A DNA stretch of 64,000 bases from Gammaproteobacteria bacterium (lineage in GTDB: Bacteria > Pseudomonadota > Gammaproteobacteria > Pseudomonadales > Porticoccaceae). Position numbers and translations under genes: made by a program. Each line of letters begins with the position of its first letter. Position 1 is the stretch's first letter. Below, piece after piece: positions 19,827 to 30,417 of this stretch. The notes below the pieces were generated by a model. The model ran no database searches and was not told the origin of the DNA. It saw only the letters and a program-made list of their open reading frames with translations. The stretch is taken from contig JAGPUW010000004.1 of NCBI GenBank assembly GCA_018069465.1, positions 116,463 through 180,462 of the forward strand, written 5' to 3'.

Positions 19827-21281
19827 TTAATCGATGCCGGGGGCGCAGCGCGAATGCCAGTCGCTGACCTGTTGATAACAGTGGGCGACATTGAGCATGC
19901 GCCCCTCTTCAAAATAATTGCCGATTAATTGCAGGCCAACGGGCTTGTCGTCGACCAAACCACAGGGCAGAGACATGCCGGGCAGGCCCGCCAGGTTGGT
20001 GGCAATGGTGTAAATATCTTCTAAATACATGGCTACCGGATCATCACTCTTGGCACCAAACTCAAAGGCTGGATTGGGACAGGTGGGGCCGGCAATCATG
20101 TCAACGTCCTTAAAAGCGCTGACAAAATCTTCTTTGATGAGGCGGCGCACCTGCATGGCTTTGTTGTAATAGGCGTCGTAATAACCTGCTGACAGGCAGT
20201 AGGCACCGATCAAAATGCGCTGTTTAACCTCATCACCAAAGCCTTCCGAGCGACTGCGCATATACATATCGCGCAAATCAGCCGGGTTTTCACAGCGATA
20301 GCCATAGCGCGCACCGTCAAAGCGCGACAGGTTGGCCGAGGCCTCCGCCGGGGCGATGACATAGTAGGCGGGCACGGAGAGATGGGAGTGGGGCAGGCTG
20401 ATAGCCTTCAGTTTGGCGCCCTGCTTTTCCAGCTCAGCCAGCGCATTGCGGGTCGCTTGCTCTGTCGCCGGGTTCAAGCCCTCGTCAAAATATTCCTCCG
20501 GCACACCGATGGTCATGCCACTAATGTCGTCATTTAAAGTGGCGCGGTAATCGGGCACATCGTGTTCAATTGAGGTGGAGTCTTTGCTATCAAAGCCCGC
20601 CATCTCATTGAGCATTAGCGCCGCGTCTGCAGCGGTGCGTGCCATCGGCCCGCCCTGATCGAGGCTCGAGGCAAAGGCGATCATGCCCCAGCGCGATACG
20701 CGCCCGTAAGTCGGCTTTAAGCCGGTGATGCCACACAGGGCGGCGGGCTGGCGAATGGAGCCACCGGTGTCAGTGGCCGTCGCCGCCGGTGTCAGCCGCG
20801 CCGCAACCGCCGCCGCCGAACCCCCGGAGGAGCCACCCGGCACACAATCGGTATGCCAGGGATTTTTCACCGGGCCGTAGTAACTGGTTTCATTGGACGA
20901 GCCCATGGCGAACTCGTCCATATTGGTTTTACCCAGCACCACCACGCCCGCGGCGGCTAAGTTTTCGACCACGGTGGCATCGTAGGGCGGCACAAAGTTG
21001 TCGAGCATCTTTGAACCACAACTGGTGCGCACACCGCTGGTGCAGAAAATATCTTTGTGGGCGATGGGCACGCCGCACAGCGCCGGGGCATTGCCAGCGG
21101 CCAATAGCTTATCGGCCTGCGCAGCCTGGGCTAAAGCGGCCTCTTCGGTGAGCGTAATAAAGCTGTTGTAATTGCCATCGAGCCGCTTGATGCGGGCGAG
21201 AAAATGCTGCGTCACTTCGACACTTGAAAATTCGCCAGCGCCTAGACCTGCGCTTAATTCGGCCAGGGTAAGGTTGTGCAT
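19827..21281 (-). CDS. gatA: Aspartyl/glutamyl-tRNA amidotransferase subunit A
   Basis: A 484-residue amidase-signature subunit that hydrolyses glutamine to supply ammonia to GatB. The catalytic Ser-cisSer-Lys triad is seen as the Lys in [11 protein letters not shown] (about residue 76), the Gly/Ser-rich [15 protein letters not shown] (about 150) and [11 protein letters not shown] (about 172). Length is normal. It is separated from gatC by 151 bases, longer than in most gatCAB operons. Confidence 0.97.
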   Translation of the reverse strand: MHNLTLAELSAGLGAGEFSSVEVTQHFLARIKRLDGNYNSFITLTEEAALAQAAQADKLLAAGNAPALCGVPIAHKDIFCTSGVRTSCGSKMLDNFVPPYDATVVENLAAAGVVVLGKTNMDEFAMGSSNETSYYGPVKNPWHTDCVPGGSSGGSAAAVAARLTPAATATDTGGSIRQPAALCGITGLKPTYGRVSRWGMIAFASSLDQGGPMARTAADAALMLNEMAGFDSKDSTSIEHDVPDYRATLNDDISGMTIGVPEEYFDEGLNPATEQATRNALAELEKQGAKLKAISLPHSHLSVPAYYVIAPAEASANLSRFDGARYGYRCENPADLRDMYMRSRSEGFGDEVKQRILIGAYCLSAGYYDAYYNKAMQVRRLIKEDFVSAFKDVDMIAGPTCPNPAFEFGAKSDDPVAMYLEDIYTIATNLAGLPGMSLPCGLVDDKPVGLQLIGNYFEEGRMLNVAHCYQQVSDWHSRCAPGID

Positions 21282-21384
21282 CCTGTCTCCTCAGACTGTC
21301 TCCGCAGAGACCGTGTTTACTAAACGACAACTCAACAATTACGCTAGTAGCGAGTGTCGCGTCTCATGCTGTATGTAATAAATG

Positions 21385-21410
21385 ATAGAGCTGCGCAGAC
21401 GCCGCTCTAT
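21385..21410 (-). other. Stem-loop between gatC and gatA
   Basis: ATAGAGC (21385-21391) and GCTCTAT (21404-21410) form a hairpin with a 12-base loop in the 151-base space between gatC and gatA. It is not followed by a T-run on the minus strand, so it is not a standard terminator; it could modulate processing or readthrough into gatA. Confidence 0.35.
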
Positions 21411-21432
21411 TGATTCACTTTATGGGGCGGCT

Positions 21433-21720
21433 TTATTCGATGACTTTTGGCACCAGATAGAGGCCGTCTTCGGTAGCCGGGGCGATCGCCTGAAAAGCCT
21501 CCCGCCGATTGGTCTCGCTCACCGTATCGAGACGCAGGCGCTGCCTGGCACCCAGGGGGTTGGCCAGCGGTTCAATATTGCTGGTGTCGACAGCTTGCAG
21601 CTGGTCGACCAAAGCCAGCACTTCGTTAATCCTTTTCGCGCTCGCCTGGGCATTTTCATCACTGATGTGAATGCGCGCCAGCTCACCGAGTTTTTCAATA
21701 TCAGTTCTATCGATGGACAT
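21433..21720 (-). CDS. gatC: Aspartyl/glutamyl-tRNA amidotransferase subunit C
   Basis: A 95-residue stabilising subunit of GatCAB. MSIDRTDIEKLGELARIHISDE and the C-terminal TNRREAFQAIAPATEDGLYLVPKVIE are typical of the family. It is the first gene of the minus-strand gat operon and is divergent from mreB, 179 bases away. Confidence 0.94.
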   Translation of the reverse strand: MSIDRTDIEKLGELARIHISDENAQASAKRINEVLALVDQLQAVDTSNIEPLANPLGARQRLRLDTVSETNRREAFQAIAPATEDGLYLVPKVIE

Positions 21721-21797
21721 AGTGGGATTGCTATCCTCAGAGTATCGTAAAAGCCGCGTAAGGTATCATATTTACACCTTGCCCTAAATCCCCGCCG

Positions 21798-22934
<1,137 letters not shown>

Positions 22935-22960
22935 TAAAAAAACCTCCATGAGGTAAAGCC

Positions 22961-23872
22961 ATCAAAAACATTTTCAAACAAAGCTCGTCGCCACAGCGCA
23001 TGCTGATTCTGGCACTGGCGGCGCTGACCTTGATTGCCCTCGATTCATTTACCAGCTGGTTGCGCCCGACCCACGGCTGGCTGGAGCCCCTGGCCCAACC
23101 TTTTCAATGGGCATCGACCCTGCCCATGCGCTGGCGCGAGTGGAACGACGAATCCCTCGAAAGCCGCGCCGTTATTATTGCCAATAACGACAAGTTAGAA
23201 GCCGAGATCCTCGTTTATAAAGCCCAGCTGCAGCGCATGGCTGAGTTGTCGGCGCAAAACCAGCAACTCAAAAGCCTGCTCAACGGTGCCGAACTGGTCA
23301 ACAATCGTGTTCTCGTCGCCGAGCTGGTAGGTATTTCGCCCGACCCCTTCCACCACGTCATTACTATCAATCGCGGGGTCTCGGACAATATCAGCGCGGG
23401 TCTGGCGGTGATTGACGGCGAGGGACTCATGGGCCAGGTGGTTGAGGTCTTCGACAACCACAGCCGAGTACTACTGATCACCGACTCTCGCCACGCCCTG
23501 CCCGTTTACAACCTGCGCAACAATGCGCGCGGCATTATCGAGGGTAGCGGCGACTTCCAGCGCCTGCGTCTGCGCCACGTCTCCCCGACCCAGGACATTC
23601 AGGTCGGCGACACCCTGCTCAGCTCGGGTCTTGGACAGCGCTTTCCCTCGGGCTACCCGGTCGGCACCGTCAGCGCCATTGACAAAGACCCCGGTCAGGC
23701 CTTTGTTGAAGTCAGCGTCACCCCCGCCGCCAAGGTCGACCGCAGCCAGCGCCTGCTAGTGATCTTTTCTGCCGTTGCCGCCCTCGACCATTATCCACAG
23801 AGCGAACAATCCCCGGCTCCACAATCCCCAGCCCCACCAAGCTCTACCCCCAGTGATGCCCCGGGGCAATAG
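22961..23872 (+). CDS. mreC: Rod shape-determining protein MreC (probable ATC start)
   Basis: A 303-residue bitopic protein linking MreB and MreD to the elongasome. One membrane segment (about residues 14-32), a coiled coil (about 65-95) and the beta-domain (about 105-265) are seen, with a Pro/Ser/Gln-rich tail. The first ATG (23000) would remove the family's short cytosolic KNIFKQSSSPQR segment. That segment is encoded in frame from 22962, and the codon before KN, ATC at 22961-22963 followed by AAA AAC, sits seven bases after a GAGG box at 22950-22953; an in-frame TGA lies just upstream at 22949. A rare ATC start is therefore the best fit. Confidence 0.85.
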   Translation: MKNIFKQSSSPQRMLILALAALTLIALDSFTSWLRPTHGWLEPLAQPFQWASTLPMRWREWNDESLESRAVIIANNDKLEAEILVYKAQLQRMAELSAQNQQLKSLLNGAELVNNRVLVAELVGISPDPFHHVITINRGVSDNISAGLAVIDGEGLMGQVVEVFDNHSRVLLITDSRHALPVYNLRNNARGIIEGSGDFQRLRLRHVSPTQDIQVGDTLLSSGLGQRFPSGYPVGTVSAIDKDPGQAFVEVSVTPAAKVDRSQRLLVIFSAVAALDHYPQSEQSPAPQSPAPPSSTPSDAPGQ

Positions 23873-24341
23873 CCCCCTGCCGCTGACGGCCATGGGCCTC
23901 AGTCTGATAGCCGCACTGTTTCTTTACAGCCTGCCTCTGCACGGCGGGCTGGCATTCTGGCGCCCCCCCTTTGTGTTGTTAGTCACCATCTATTGGCTGA
24001 TAGTCCAGCCCCAGCACCTGGGTATCACCTTTGTCTGGCTGATTGGCCTGCTGCTCGACCTGCTCTATGGCAACGTGATTGGCCAAAACGCGCTGGCCAT
24101 GTCGGTGACGGCCTACCTCTTAAAAACCCAGCAATACCACGTGCGCCACTTGAGCCTGCCCTTCCAATGCCTGGCCGCGCTCTTTATCGTGATGATTTAC
24201 CAGACGCTATGGGTCAGCACCCGGCTGATATCTGAAGATATCGTCCTCGGTTGGCGCGTCTTTTACCCAGCCCTGAGCAGCGCCTTAATCTGGCCTTTGC
24301 TGGCGGGTAGCTTGTACAAATTACAGCGGCTATTTAGCTAG
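23856..24341 (+). CDS. mreD: Rod shape-determining protein MreD
   Basis: A 161-residue integral membrane partner of MreC with about five membrane segments. The ATG at 23856 gives the usual family length and overlaps the mreC end by 17 bases; a longer frame starts 27 codons upstream inside mreC, and another ATG lies at 23892. Visible features are the hydrophobic GLSLIAALFLYSLPL, the FRPPFVLL-like WRPPFVLLVTIYW, and WLIGLLLDLLYGNVIGQNAL typical of MreD. Its stop overlaps the maf start. Confidence 0.9.
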   Translation: MPRGNSPLPLTAMGLSLIAALFLYSLPLHGGLAFWRPPFVLLVTIYWLIVQPQHLGITFVWLIGLLLDLLYGNVIGQNALAMSVTAYLLKTQQYHVRHLSLPFQCLAALFIVMIYQTLWVSTRLISEDIVLGWRVFYPALSSALIWPLLAGSLYKLQRLFS

Positions 24342-24943
24342 TGGATAAACCCTTGGCTGATATCGACGTCATTCTCGCCTCATCCTCGCCCCGGCGTGCG
24401 GAGCTACTGCGCCAGATCGGCGTCCGCTTCGCCATCCACCCCGCCAACATCGATGAGAGCCAATACCCCGGCGAAGCCGTCGAGATCTATGTGCAACGCA
24501 TGGCCCGTGAAAAGGCGCAAACGGTGGCACAAAAAGCCCTGGCAAACGATCTGCCCGTGCTGGGGGCCGATACCACGGTGGTACTCGATAAGCGGATTTT
24601 CCCCAAACCCGCCGACAAGACGGAGGCTATTGCCACATTGCGGGCTTTGTCAGGGCGCAGCCATAGGGTATTATCCGCCATTGCGGTAGTTGCTGAAGAC
24701 CGTACAGATTTCAGGTTATCTGAAACCTCTGTGCGCTTTCGAGACATAAAAGAACAAGAATACGAACGCTACTGGTCGACGGGCGAAGCTCAGGGAAAAG
24801 CGGGTGCCTACGCTATTCAAGGCCTGGGAGCAGTGTTCGTAGAAGGTATTACAGGTAGTTATTCCGGGGTCGTTGGCCTGCCGCTTATGCAAACGTTCGA
24901 GTTATTTGAACGTTTTAATATTGCCTGTTGGAACGCACGATGA
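24341..24943 (+). CDS. maf: Maf family nucleoside triphosphate pyrophosphatase
   Basis: A 200-residue Maf/YhdE-type enzyme. These hydrolyse dTTP, UTP and modified nucleotides, keeping them out of nucleic acids; mreBCD linkage points to the YhdE type. ILASSSPRRAELLRQIGV opens the protein, and the conserved Arg, Glu and Lys region (VQRMAREKA, VLGADTTVVLDK) follows. The start is GTG, overlapping the last base of the mreD stop; the end overlaps the rng start (ATGA). Confidence 0.92.
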   Translation: MDKPLADIDVILASSSPRRAELLRQIGVRFAIHPANIDESQYPGEAVEIYVQRMAREKAQTVAQKALANDLPVLGADTTVVLDKRIFPKPADKTEAIATLRALSGRSHRVLSAIAVVAEDRTDFRLSETSVRFRDIKEQEYERYWSTGEAQGKAGAYAIQGLGAVFVEGITGSYSGVVGLPLMQTFELFERFNIACWNAR

Positions 24944-26421
24944 AAGCAGAAATACTCGTCAACATAACGCCCTCGGAAACCCGCGTTGCCCGCCTTGAAG
25001 AGGGCATACTGGTCGATATTGCCATCGAAAGAGTGGGCAATCGCAGCCTCGTCGGCAATATTTACAACGGCAAAGTGGTTCGCGTTATGCCCGGCATGCA
25101 GGCCGCCTTTGTTGAAATCGGCCTCGACAAAGCCGGTTTTATCCACGCCAACGATATTATGCAAAGCGCCGCCCCCGGTGGCGATCCAAACACCTCGCAA
25201 ACACCCGACATTCGCCAGTTATTGCGCGAGGGCCAGGTGCTCCCCGTGCAGGTGATTAAAGAACCCATCAGCAGCAAGGGTGCAAGGCTTTCCACCCATA
25301 TCTCCGTGTCGTCTCGCTACCTGGTGTATATGCCCGGCGTCGACCATATTGGCATCTCCCAGCGCATTGAAAAAGAAGATGAAAGGGAGCGACTACGCAC
25401 CCAGCTCGACCTGGCCGTCGTCGCCGGCGGCATGAAAGAAGAGGGTGGCGGCTATATTATTCGCACGGTCGCCGACGGCGTCGCGGAAGACGAGTTCCGC
25501 ACCGACGTCGACTACCTGCATCGCCTGTGGGGCCTGGTCAAAGACAAAATGACCCGCCTGCCCGCGAAAACCTGTATTTATCACGACCTGCCCCTGTCCC
25601 TACGGGTGATGCGTGATGTCGCTGCCGAGGAGGTCGCGCGGATTCGCGTCGACTCCATCGACATCCACCGGCAGATGTGCCGTTTTACCGAAAACTTCAG
25701 CCCGGAAATGCTCGACAAGCTGGAGCATTACGAACACGAGCGGCCAATTTTCAGCCTCTTCGGCGTCGAAGATGAAATTAATAAATCTCTGGAGCGCAAA
25801 GTTAAGCTGAAATCGGGCGGCTACCTGATTTTCGATCAAACCGAAGCCATGACCACCATCGATGTCAACACCGGTGGTTTTGTCGGTCATCGCAATCTCG
25901 GCGAAACCATCTACACCACCAACCTTGAAGCGGCCAGCGCCATCGCCCGGCAGCTGCGCCTGCGCAATCTCGGCGGTATTATCATCCTCGACTTTATCGA
26001 TATGAAAGACCTCGAGCACCGCCGCCAGGTGATGCGCCGGCTGGAGAAGGAGCTGGAGCTCGACCATGTAAAAATGAAAGTCACCGGGGTCTCCGAATTG
26101 GGCCTGGTGGAAATGACCCGCAAGCGCACCAGCGAAAGCCTGCAACGCCTGCTTTGCGAGCCCTGCGAACACTGCAATGGGCGAGGCTTTTTAAAATCAG
26201 TGGAAACCACTTCCTTTTCTATCCTGCGGGAAATTGTTAATCACACGGGTACGGACGGCGCTAAAAAAAGGCTGGTTCTGGCTTCGCCCGCTGTGGTTGA
26301 GCGCATTGTTGAGCAGGAGGCCGCCTACCTCAGCGCGGCCGAACAGGAGATTAATTGCCCCATCGAATTTCGCACCGAAGGTAGCTACTCCCAGGAACAG
26401 TACGACATTATTACCGTTTAG
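24940..26421 (+). CDS. rng: Ribonuclease G
   Basis: A 493-residue endoribonuclease that trims the 16S rRNA 5' end and degrades some mRNAs. The start ATG at 24940 overlaps the maf stop; a TTG four codons upstream is less likely. An S1 domain spans about 37-125. The catalytic Asp pair is D308 (TTIDVNTGG) and D351 (IIILDFIDM), and the zinc-link cysteines are in CEPCEHCNGRG near 410. The length fits RNase G, with no RNase E-type C-terminal scaffold. Confidence 0.96.
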   Translation: MKAEILVNITPSETRVARLEEGILVDIAIERVGNRSLVGNIYNGKVVRVMPGMQAAFVEIGLDKAGFIHANDIMQSAAPGGDPNTSQTPDIRQLLREGQVLPVQVIKEPISSKGARLSTHISVSSRYLVYMPGVDHIGISQRIEKEDERERLRTQLDLAVVAGGMKEEGGGYIIRTVADGVAEDEFRTDVDYLHRLWGLVKDKMTRLPAKTCIYHDLPLSLRVMRDVAAEEVARIRVDSIDIHRQMCRFTENFSPEMLDKLEHYEHERPIFSLFGVEDEINKSLERKVKLKSGGYLIFDQTEAMTTIDVNTGGFVGHRNLGETIYTTNLEAASAIARQLRLRNLGGIIILDFIDMKDLEHRRQVMRRLEKELELDHVKMKVTGVSELGLVEMTRKRTSESLQRLLCEPCEHCNGRGFLKSVETTSFSILREIVNHTGTDGAKKRLVLASPAVVERIVEQEAAYLSAAEQEINCPIEFRTEGSYSQEQYDIITV

Positions 26422-26485
26422 CTGGCTGTTGAAACCCCTTATTAACACAGTCGTTTGCCAACAACCGGTTTAGGAGTTGCCAACA

Positions 26486-29400
26486 TTGGATGTTTCCGCA
26501 ACATTACGGCGTAGCGCCCGCTACGCCTGGGCTAGCCTCGCCTTTTTAATTATTAGTTACGCCCTGCTGGTGATTGTCGGTCGCCTGCTGCTACCCACAC
26601 TTGAACAACGACGAGAGCAAATCAACCAACAACTGTCCACGCAACTGGGCATGACAATCACCAGCGAAGGCCTGAGTGGCAGCTGGACGCGCCTCACCCC
26701 CCAACTTCAGGCTCAAGGTTTAAGTATTGCCGCCCTGGGCGAGGCGCCGGCCATTACCGTCAGCAGTATCGAGTCAGAGTTCGACATCCTGCGCAGCATC
26801 GTCAATACCCGGCTGGTCTGGAGTGAGCTGCGTATTGGCACTGTCAAACTAAGCCTGCGTGAAGATGCCGATGGTAGGTGGTCGATCAGCAATTTCCCCA
26901 TCTCAGAACCCGACAGTGAAACCACTAGCCCCGGACAACTGGATCTTCTGAGCGATATCGCCCTGCTCAGCAGACATATCGGTATTGAGCAGATTGCCAT
27001 TGATACCGCCTTCTATGACGGCACCACTACCACGTTTTATATCGACGACATGCAGGTCGAGAGTCAGGGCAATTTCCACCGCACCCGGGCAAAACTCTCA
27101 CTGGGCAAGGAAAAGGACAGAGCGCAGCTGCTGATTGAAGGCAGGGGCGATCCAAAAGACTGGCAGAGCTTCGACGGCAAAGCCTATATCAAGCTCAGTC
27201 ATATCAACCTCCACAACGCCCTGGGCATCATCTTGCGCGACGTGGTGCCACTGCCAGCCGCCACCCCAGCAGCGGCTTCCGACACCCTGCTCAATGCTGA
27301 ACTGTGGATAACGTCGCGCCAGTCCGGTCACTTCGATTTGCGCGGCAAGGTACAAGCCGACGAAATCCCACTCAACTGGGGTGCAGATCTGGCCCCGATT
27401 AAAAACCTCGACACCACGCTCACCGGCTGGTTTAACAACGGCAAGAACTGGGGCCTGCAGTGCCAGAATCTGCGCTTTGACTGGGGCGATAAGGTCATCC
27501 AGCCGCTCAACATCAGTTTCCAGCAGGGCCTCGGTGAACACTGGCGGGAAATAGCCCTGGCGGCCGACCATATCAATATCGACACACTCAAACACGGCCT
27601 GGTGCAAACCCAGTTGGGTGGCGAAAACGCCGCCGCGCTGCTCAAAACATTAAACCCCTCCGGCCAGCTGCAAGGCGTGCAGTTGTCACTCGACCTGGGA
27701 AAACCCCAGCCACTCAATCACTTCAGCGCTCGTATTGAGCAACTGTCCCTCGACTCATGGCACCACACCCCGGCCACTCGCGGGCTCAGTGGTTTTTTCC
27801 ACTGGCAGGGTGATAGCGGTTATTTCGACATTGATTCAGGCGACGACTTCGCCATGCACTACCCTGGTGTCTACACCGACTTTATGCACTACGGCGCCAC
27901 TCAGGGCCGCGTCAATATCGATTGGACAGATACAGATTCGAGCCTGCAAATTGCCGGCGGGCCGATTGATATTCACGCGCAAGAAGGTGACATTCGCGCC
28001 TATATCAGCCTCGACATCCCCACCACCAACAACGGCCGAGAGCCGCAGATGTTCCTCCAGGCCGGTATCAAAAATAGTCACTCCCGCTACCGCAACAACT
28101 ATCTGCCCGCGATACTTGACCCCAACTTGCTCGACTGGCTCGAGCGCGCGATAGGTGATGTCGATATTGTCGAGGCCGGTTTTATCTGGCGCGGCTCCCT
28201 GAAGGGCATGAGCCACCAGCAGCGCAGTATCCAATTCTACGGCCAGCTGGCCAACGGCGAGGTCAATTACGACCCGGGCTGGCCCAAACTCAGTGAGCTG
28301 TCAGCGCAAATCACTGTCGACAATGCTCAGTTCGATGGCATCGTCAACGCCGCCAAGCTCGGCACTGGGCCTCGGCAAGCACAGCTAGAGAAGGCCGTCA
28401 TCGCCACCCGGCCCGGCGCCCTGCTCGCCATTAAAGCGCAGATCAGCTCACCGCTGAGCACGGCGATCGGCAGCCTCTTAGACTCACCCCTGGCCAGTCA
28501 GGTAGCGGCGCTGCAAGACTGGGACGTGCAGGGGTGGGCCCAGGCCGAACTTGACCTGGTCATTCCCCTGTCAAAAAATCGCCAGGGAGAGGCCTACCGT
28601 ATCGCGGCTAATATTGAGCGGGGACGGATGCAACTGAGCAGTTTCCAGCCCATTATTTTTAGCGAGCTAGCGGGCAGCATTGCCTATAACGACAGCGACG
28701 GGCTGCACTCCTCCGGGCTGAGCGGGTCGCTTTGGGGACAGGCCCTGAACGCCACTATCGCCACCCATGACGGGCAACTACGCATTGATGCCGTAGGGCT
28801 TATCGACCTCGCCAAAGCGCCCCCCTGGCACCCCCTGCTCACCGAACACCTCAGCGGCACGACAAGCTATACCGCGCGTTTTAGCGCCTCGCTTAAAGGT
28901 GCACCGCCAACACTGACCTTGCTCTCCGACCTGCAAGGTATTGCCATTGATATGCCCAGCCCGCTGCATAAAACTGCGCAGCAAATCTGGCCGCTGGAAA
29001 CCAGCCTGCAATTTCGCCCCAGTGATCTACTGGTCAATGCCAGCACCGATGACCTCGATGCCCAGCTGCGCTTTGCCGGGCAGCAACTGACCAATGGCAT
29101 TATCACCCTCGGCAAGCGAGCAAATAACGCGCCACCACTGCCCGAATTTAATGGCCTGTTAATTAACGGACACACCCGCGAGTTCGATCTCAATGCCTGG
29201 CTAGCCACCCTGCACACCGACGCCAACTCGACACAAAGTGACCCCATGGCCAACGTCGATACCCGCGCCATGGTCACCATAGATCACCTCAGCGCGGTCG
29301 GGTTCATCTTCGATGCCGTCACTGTCGACGCCCTGCGCAGTCAGCGACTATGGGATATCGATATTGAGAACCCCATTATTGCCGGTAATATCCGCGTCGC

Positions 29401-30361
29401 CGAGAACAGCAGCCAGGCCATCGTGGCGCGCTTGAACTATCTCAGCCTGCCCAGTCCCGAACTCGACAACGGGCAAGGCTTTTTGAATGATCTCGACCCC
29501 AGCACACTGCCAGCGCTGGATTTTGCCACCGAGGGCCTGCGCATTGGCGATAGCGAACTGGGCAGCCTCGCTTTTGTGATGCAGCCCAATGAACAGGGCG
29601 TTAGCATCGACCAGATTGATGCCGAAATCACCGGCATCACCATCGCCAACACCCCCGATAGCGATGCCGCGCAACTTATCTGGACACGCATCAACGGTGA
29701 GCATCGCAGTCAGTTTAACGGCGCCTTGCTCAGCGATGACCTCGGTGGCGTCTTGCAGGCCTGGGATATGCCGGTGGGGCTCACCACCGATAGCGCTATT
29801 TTCCTCACCGATCTACGCTGGCAGGGCAAGCCCTGGGATCTATCGGCCAATACAGTGGAGGGCTTAGTCGCCCTCAGTTTTGACAAGGGTCGCTTCTTTC
29901 AGGCAACCGATACTGCCACCAATGCCCTGCTCAAAGTCATTGGCTTAATCAACTTTGACACCTGGCTGCGGCGCCTTAAGTTTGATTTTTCAGACCTGTT
30001 TTCAAAGGGCGTTGACTTCGACCACCTGGAGGGCGGCCTGGCCTTTGAACAGGCTCAGGTGCGCTTTGAGCAAGCCATCGTGGTCACGCTGCCCTCGGGT
30101 AAATTGCGCTTACTGGGCCAGACAAACCTGGTGGAAGAAACGATTGATGCCCGCTTGATTGCGACCTTGCCGGTGGGTACTAATCTGCCCTGGATAGCGG
30201 CCCTTATCGGCGGCCTTCCCGCCGCCGCCGGGGTTTATTTCACCAGCAAAATTTTTGCCAAGCAGGTTGATCGCATATCCAGTATCAGTTACAAAATCAG
30301 CGGCGACCTGAACAACCCCGAGGTTGAGGTCGATCGCATCTTCAGCGATAAAACCGAGTAG
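26486..30361 (+). CDS. yhdP: YhdP family protein (AsmA-like phospholipid transporter)
   Basis: A 1291-residue inner-membrane-anchored protein with one N-terminal membrane segment (about 15-37) and a very long periplasmic region of AsmA/DUF3971 type. YhdP, with TamB and YdbH, is proposed to form a beta-rich bridge carrying phospholipids to the outer membrane. The start is set at TTG 26486, nine bases after GGAG; the TTG at 26477 touches the GGAG and cannot use it. The C-terminal AsmA-like part (LRRLKFDFSDLFSKGVDFDHLEGGL, LPSGKLRLLGQTNL, AALIGGLPAAAGVY) is typical. It follows rng, as in E. coli and Pseudomonas. Confidence 0.92.
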   Translation: MDVSATLRRSARYAWASLAFLIISYALLVIVGRLLLPTLEQRREQINQQLSTQLGMTITSEGLSGSWTRLTPQLQAQGLSIAALGEAPAITVSSIESEFDILRSIVNTRLVWSELRIGTVKLSLREDADGRWSISNFPISEPDSETTSPGQLDLLSDIALLSRHIGIEQIAIDTAFYDGTTTTFYIDDMQVESQGNFHRTRAKLSLGKEKDRAQLLIEGRGDPKDWQSFDGKAYIKLSHINLHNALGIILRDVVPLPAATPAAASDTLLNAELWITSRQSGHFDLRGKVQADEIPLNWGADLAPIKNLDTTLTGWFNNGKNWGLQCQNLRFDWGDKVIQPLNISFQQGLGEHWREIALAADHINIDTLKHGLVQTQLGGENAAALLKTLNPSGQLQGVQLSLDLGKPQPLNHFSARIEQLSLDSWHHTPATRGLSGFFHWQGDSGYFDIDSGDDFAMHYPGVYTDFMHYGATQGRVNIDWTDTDSSLQIAGGPIDIHAQEGDIRAYISLDIPTTNNGREPQMFLQAGIKNSHSRYRNNYLPAILDPNLLDWLERAIGDVDIVEAGFIWRGSLKGMSHQQRSIQFYGQLANGEVNYDPGWPKLSELSAQITVDNAQFDGIVNAAKLGTGPRQAQLEKAVIATRPGALLAIKAQISSPLSTAIGSLLDSPLASQVAALQDWDVQGWAQAELDLVIPLSKNRQGEAYRIAANIERGRMQLSSFQPIIFSELAGSIAYNDSDGLHSSGLSGSLWGQALNATIATHDGQLRIDAVGLIDLAKAPPWHPLLTEHLSGTTSYTARFSASLKGAPPTLTLLSDLQGIAIDMPSPLHKTAQQIWPLETSLQFRPSDLLVNASTDDLDAQLRFAGQQLTNGIITLGKRANNAPPLPEFNGLLINGHTREFDLNAWLATLHTDANSTQSDPMANVDTRAMVTIDHLSAVGFIFDAVTVDALRSQRLWDIDIENPIIAGNIRVAENSSQAIVARLNYLSLPSPELDNGQGFLNDLDPSTLPALDFATEGLRIGDSELGSLAFVMQPNEQGVSIDQIDAEITGITIANTPDSDAAQLIWTRINGEHRSQFNGALLSDDLGGVLQAWDMPVGLTTDSAIFLTDLRWQGKPWDLSANTVEGLVALSFDKGRFFQATDTATNALLKVIGLINFDTWLRRLKFDFSDLFSKGVDFDHLEGGLAFEQAQVRFEQAIVVTLPSGKLRLLGQTNLVEETIDARLIATLPVGTNLPWIAALIGGLPAAAGVYFTSKIFAKQVDRISSISYKISGDLNNPEVEVDRIFSDKTE

Positions 30362-30417
30362 CCGATCAAGCGACACTTTTTCGCGGCCCCCTGCCCCACC
30401 AGACACAAGGACTCCCC

